From the NCBI RefSeq assembly GCF_036014195.1, contig NZ_CP107918.1:7378001-7442000 (forward strand): a stretch of DNA of 64,000 nucleotides. Reading direction: 5' to 3'. Below, piece by piece: positions 60,930 through 64,000 of the stretch. Source of the stretch: Streptomyces sp. NBC_00442. Lineage in GTDB: Bacteria > Actinomycetota > Actinomycetes > Streptomycetales > Streptomycetaceae. Position 1 is the stretch's first letter. The number at the start of each line of letters is the position of its first letter. Made by a program: the position numbers and the translations under genes. The notes beneath the pieces were generated by a model. It was not told the origin of the DNA. It was given only the letters and a program-made list of their open reading frames with translations, and ran no database searches.

Positions 60930-61757
60930 TCAGCCGCCGGGTGTCGCCCGGGACACCAGGGCGCCGGGCGTGCACCCCGCGAAGGCCAGTACGTCACGGT
61001 GGAGATGGGGCTGGTCGGCGTATCCGCACGCGAGGGCGACGTCGCCGGGGCTCGTGCCCGCGCACAGCGCTCGGGCGGCTCGGTCGAAGCGCACCAGCAT
61101 GGCCGCCCGCTTGGGCGTCATCCCCACTTGGGCGGTGAACCTGGACCACAACCGCTTCCGGCTCCATCCGCAGTACGCCGCGAGGTCGTCGACCCGTACG
61201 CGGCCTCCACTGGCCACGATGTGAGCCCAGACGGCCGCGACTTCGGGCGCCATCGAGGGCGCCCGCTCGGCTCGCCCGCGCAGGAACGCGTCCATGAGCG
61301 GAAGGCGTTCCCGCCACGACGACAGGTCCGCCAACCGCTCGCGCAGCTGCCGCTCGTGCCGCCCCCACAGCTCCTCAAGTGCCGTCACAGAGCTGGCCAG
61401 TTCGCCCGGAGAGGCGCCCAGCAGCGCATACGCGGCCGGAGGCGAGAGGTGCATCTCGATGCACTCGACGCGTTCGCCCCTGATGCGGGCCGCACCCGGT
61501 ATCGGCGACGCGGCGAAGCTCGCCAGGGGCCGGTTTCCGCGGGCACCCTCGATGGTGAACGGGGCGTCCCCGAGCCCGATGACGACCACCACGGCGGGCC
61601 GCGGAAGCACCAGCTTGTCGAGACCGGCCGCGACGCGGTCGCGGAACCCCGCCATCCGGACGCCGTGGAGGGAGGCGCCACCGAGAGGGCGGGCGACCTC
61701 CCAGCCCTTCTCGGTATCGCGTTCCCAGGGCGTGGACCCCGTGCCGTAGCTGCGCAT
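60930..61757 (-). CDS. AraC-family regulator
   Basis: A 275-residue regulator: an N-terminal cupin-like sensing domain (RPAVVVVIGLGDAPFTIEG, PGAARIRGERVECIEMHLSP) and the C-terminal double HTH (VDDLAAYCGWSRKRLWSRFT, PKRAAMLVRFDRAARALCAG, VALACGYADQPHLHRDVLAF). The last motif is the usual G-Y-x-D-Q-x-H-x-x-R/H-D form. It probably activates or represses the O-methyltransferase just downstream. No ribosome site is evident before ATG 61757. Confidence 0.88.
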   Translation of the reverse strand: MRSYGTGSTPWERDTEKGWEVARPLGGASLHGVRMAGFRDRVAAGLDKLVLPRPAVVVVIGLGDAPFTIEGARGNRPLASFAASPIPGAARIRGERVECIEMHLSPPAAYALLGASPGELASSVTALEELWGRHERQLRERLADLSSWRERLPLMDAFLRGRAERAPSMAPEVAAVWAHIVASGGRVRVDDLAAYCGWSRKRLWSRFTAQVGMTPKRAAMLVRFDRAARALCAGTSPGDVALACGYADQPHLHRDVLAFAGCTPGALVSRATPGG

Positions 61758-62136
61758 GCCCCCAGAGTCCCGGACCGCGGCGGTCCTGTCTTGGACGAAA
61801 GTTCCCGCGGGCCGGCGGACTTCCGCCCGTCCCAGCCGGGTTGTCGCCGCCGGCCGGCCGGACCATCACCGTGGCGCCCACTCACGTGACACGGCGACAC
61901 GCCGCGCAGCCGCATGCGCCGCGCGCGGCGGAGCACCAGGGAAAGTTGTCGCACGTACGCCGCGCACCGGATGCCGATGCCGGTGCCGGTGCTCCGGCAG
62001 CACTCCGCACATCGCACATCGCTGGTGCGGAACCACCGACGACGCACAGGTACCCATGAACTCAAAGAGGCGGGGGCCCGAACAACCGGGCCGCCGAAGT
62101 CGCGGATTCGGTTCGGGAAGCGTGGAGACCGAACGC
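61758..62136. other. 379-bp divergent intergenic region
   Basis: It holds the promoters of the AraC and MFS genes. The MFS frame stays open through 62056 but third positions are only about 63% G/C before 62137, against over 90% after, so I treat it as noncoding. No RNA or repeat was recognised. Confidence 0.45.
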
Positions 62137-63696
62137 ATGGTGCGGGCGCTGCTGCGCCGGCGCAAGAAGTCGCTGCATCCCGACGACGTGAAGGTCGCCG
62201 ACAAGCCCGCCGTCCGGCGCGCCGTGTCGGCCGCCGCGCTCGGCAACACGATGGAGTGGTTCGACTTCGGTGTCTACGCCTACGTCGCCGCCACGCTCGG
62301 CAAGGTCTTCTTCCCGTCGAGCTCACCGGGCGCCCAGGTCATCTCGACGTTCGCGACGTTCGCCGCGGCGTTCCTGGTCCGGCCGATCGGCGGCCTCGTG
62401 TTCGGGCCGCTCGGCGACCGGGTCGGACGCCAGAAGGTCCTCGCCGTCACCATGATCATGATGGCGATCAGCACCTTCGCCGTGGGCTTCCTGCCCGGCT
62501 ACAAGTCGATCGGCCTCGCCGCGCCCGTCCTGCTGCTCCTGTGCCGGCTGGTCCAGGGCTTCTCCACCGGCGGCGAGTACGCCGGAGCCACCACCTACAT
62601 CGCCGAGTACTCACCCGACCGGATCCGGGGCTTCCTCGGCAGCTGGCTCGACTTCGGCACCTTCATCGGATACTCCCTCGGCTCCGGCCTGGTCACGGTC
62701 CTGACCGGTGTCCTCTCCGAGGACCAGATGGTCGACTGGGGATGGCGGATCCCGTTCTACGTCGCGGGACCGCTCGGCCTCATCGGGCTCTACATGCGGC
62801 TCAGGCTCGACGAGACACCCGCGTTCCAGGAGGCGGAGGAACGGGGACGGCAGGCGGCGGCCCGGAGCGGGCCCACCTCCGAGGAGGACGAGCGGCTGGA
62901 ACAGGCCCGCATGTCGGGGAAGGGGCGCCTCAAGGAGGTCTTCACCCACCACTGGCAGGCCATGCTCGTCTGCATCGGGCTCGTCCTGCTCTACAACGTC
63001 ACCAACTACATGGTGACGTCCTATCTGCCGACCTACATGAGCTCGACCCTCGGCGAATCCGAACTCACCGCCCAGCTCCTCGTGCTCGGCACCATGGTGC
63101 TCGTCGTCCTCTCCATCACCGCGGTCGGCCGCTCCTCGGACCGCTTCGGGCGCCGGCCGCTGTTCCTGTGGGGCGGGATCGCGATGGTGGTGTTCTCGAT
63201 CCCGGTCTTCCAGCTCATCCGGCAGGGCGGCATCGTGTTCCCCGCGATCGGCTGCGCCGTGCTCGGGCTGTTCCTGGTGTGCTTCGCGGGGACGAGCGCG
63301 GCGACCCTGCCCGCCCTCTTCCCCACGCATCTGCGCTACGGCGGCCTTTCGCTCGCGTTCAACTTCTCCGTGTCCCTGTTCGGCGGCACCACCCCCCTGG
63401 TGGCGTCCGCCCTGGTGAACGCGACCGGCAACGAACTCGTACCCGCCTACTACCTCATGGCCGCGGGCGTGATCGGCGTGATCTCGGCCCTGTTCCTGCG
63501 CGAGACCGCGGGCCTGCCCCTGCGGGGCTCGTCGGCCATGGTCGAATCGGAGGAGGAGGCGCGCGAGTTGGTCGCGCGCAGCCGTACGCACGCGGGGCGC
63601 CGTGCGCGTGACGTCTGGCTCCAACTGCGCCAGGGGCACCTGCCGCACCTGCCCCACCGCTCCGAGAAGTGGGACGACAAGGACCGGCGCGACTGA
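62137..63696 (+). CDS. MFS transporter, ProP-like (metabolite:H+ symporter family)
   Basis: A 519-residue permease with 12 predicted helices. The family signatures are ALGNTMEWFDFGVYAYVAAT in helix 1, GPLGDRVGRQKVLAVTMIMM in loop 2-3, LCRLVQGFSTGGEYAGATTY in helix 4, and GRSSDRFGRRPLFLWGG in loop 8-9. This pattern is that of ProP and related MHS symporters that take up proline, betaine or organic acids. The C-terminal ~65 residues are charged and cytoplasmic. ATG 62137 is chosen from GGAG upstream and the third-position jump; ATG 62056 is the longer alternative. Confidence 0.87.
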   Translation: MVRALLRRRKKSLHPDDVKVADKPAVRRAVSAAALGNTMEWFDFGVYAYVAATLGKVFFPSSSPGAQVISTFATFAAAFLVRPIGGLVFGPLGDRVGRQKVLAVTMIMMAISTFAVGFLPGYKSIGLAAPVLLLLCRLVQGFSTGGEYAGATTYIAEYSPDRIRGFLGSWLDFGTFIGYSLGSGLVTVLTGVLSEDQMVDWGWRIPFYVAGPLGLIGLYMRLRLDETPAFQEAEERGRQAAARSGPTSEEDERLEQARMSGKGRLKEVFTHHWQAMLVCIGLVLLYNVTNYMVTSYLPTYMSSTLGESELTAQLLVLGTMVLVVLSITAVGRSSDRFGRRPLFLWGGIAMVVFSIPVFQLIRQGGIVFPAIGCAVLGLFLVCFAGTSAATLPALFPTHLRYGGLSLAFNFSVSLFGGTTPLVASALVNATGNELVPAYYLMAAGVIGVISALFLRETAGLPLRGSSAMVESEEEARELVARSRTHAGRRARDVWLQLRQGHLPHLPHRSEKWDDKDRRD

Positions 63697-63704
63697 GCCG
63701 GTGG

Positions 63705-63736
63705 CCGGCCGGGCGCCACGACCGGGGCCCGGCCGG
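63705..63736 (+). terminator. Terminator after the MFS gene
   Basis: A perfect 10-bp stem (CCGGCCGGGC with GCCCGGCCGG) and a 12-base loop, starting 9 bp after the stop codon. Confidence 0.65.
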
Positions 63737-63804
63737 GAGGCGGTGCGGCGCGCCCGGCGCGCGGGGGCGGTACGGGCGGTGCCCGTGGAGTTACCGTCGA
63801 TGCC

Positions 63805-64000
63805 ATGGATCGTGATCTTCGCGGCTGGTGGCCGTGTCTGCTCAGCGGCGCGGTGTTCGCCGTGTGCATGGCCGGCACCACGCTGCCGACCCCTCTATAC
63901 GGCCTCTACCAGGGGAAGTTCGGATTCTCCGAGCTCACCGTCACCGTGGTGTACGCCGTGTACGCCTTCGGTGTCATCGGTGTGCTGCTGCTCGCGGGCA
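63805..64000 (+). CDS. MFS transporter, N-terminus only (continues beyond the window)
   Basis: The last 196 bases encode MDRDLRGWWPCLLSGAVFAV and a first helix, then TTLPTPLYGLYQGKFGFSEL and a second helix (VTVVYAVYAFGVIGVLLLAG). The T-P-L-Y-x-x-Y-x-x-x-F-x-F-S pattern is common in actinobacterial drug-type MFS exporters. A TACCGT box ends 7 bases before the ATG with no ribosome site, consistent with leaderless initiation. The remainder is outside the window. Confidence 0.7.
   Translation, partial: MDRDLRGWWPCLLSGAVFAVCMAGTTLPTPLYGLYQGKFGFSELTVTVVYAVYAFGVIGVLLLAG

Noticed and set aside
62056..62136. Longer N-terminus for the MFS transporter
   Set aside because: Third positions are about 63% G/C over these 27 codons compared with over 90% just after 62137, and the ribosome site is poor.

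Overview
The window is chromosomal DNA from a high-GC actinomycete, almost certainly a Streptomyces. The evidence is a GC content near 70% with G/C-biased third codon positions, GTG starts, and TTA codons that appear to be rare. It also carries a gamma-butyrolactone (GBL) receptor/synthase set, a 2-methylisoborneol locus with an EshA-type encapsulin, paired anti-sigma-like kinases around a SigB/F-type sigma factor, and many secreted proteins. No rRNA, convincing tRNA or CRISPR array was seen.

Layout. 1-10 kb: stress and housekeeping genes (CsbD, a VOC protein, a UvrA paralogue, a YeaQ-type membrane protein), a secreted SMP-30-like protein, an alginate lyase, VanZ, and a PAS-GAF-SpoIIE phosphatase. 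10-20 kb: two paralogous winged-helix regulators with near-identical promoters, a secreted M1 peptidase, an ABC transporter/YtrA-type operon with a palindromic operator, a STAS-ANTAR protein, a secreted protein with two neocarzinostatin-like domains, and GatB/YqeY. 20-28 kb: a Tat-exported amine oxidase, an overlapping operon (diiron oxidase-like enzyme, HemK-like methyltransferase, CDGSH protein, SMP-30/strictosidine-synthase-like lactonase), then kinase-sigma factor-kinase.

28.5-34.2 kb is a GBL signalling island: one ScbR-type receptor, two receptor-like TetR proteins, another TetR, an NmrA-type reductase and an AfsA/ScbA synthase, with four ARE-like palindromes placed at the receptor, reductase and synthase promoters. 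One receptor-like gene carries a TTA codon. 34.7-38.9 kb is the 2-methylisoborneol locus: C-methyltransferase, cyclase, EshA shell protein.

40,310-43,966 is a 3,657-bp Tn3-family element that I delimited from the sequence: 38-bp terminal inverted repeats (36/38 identical) and a 5-bp target duplication CAGTA. It holds a decayed transposase (N-terminal part and C-terminal tail only), a TetR-SDR passenger pair and a decayed serine resolvase. It landed in the promoter of an inositol-monophosphatase-like gene.

44.8-50.9 kb is a block of secreted or membrane proteins dominated by a 1,345-residue protein joining a propeller-like region, a lytic-transglycosylase-like domain, a golvesin-like domain and an SGNH hydrolase. 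51.3-53.8 kb is a three-gene operon of a polyprenyl synthetase and an MpaB/Lcp-type oxygenase. 54-64 kb holds a quinone oxidoreductase, a TOPRIM protein, a DIP1984 protein, a LysR/YncE-like/NmrA-like group, an O-methyltransferase, an AraC regulator and two MFS transporters, the last cut by the window end.
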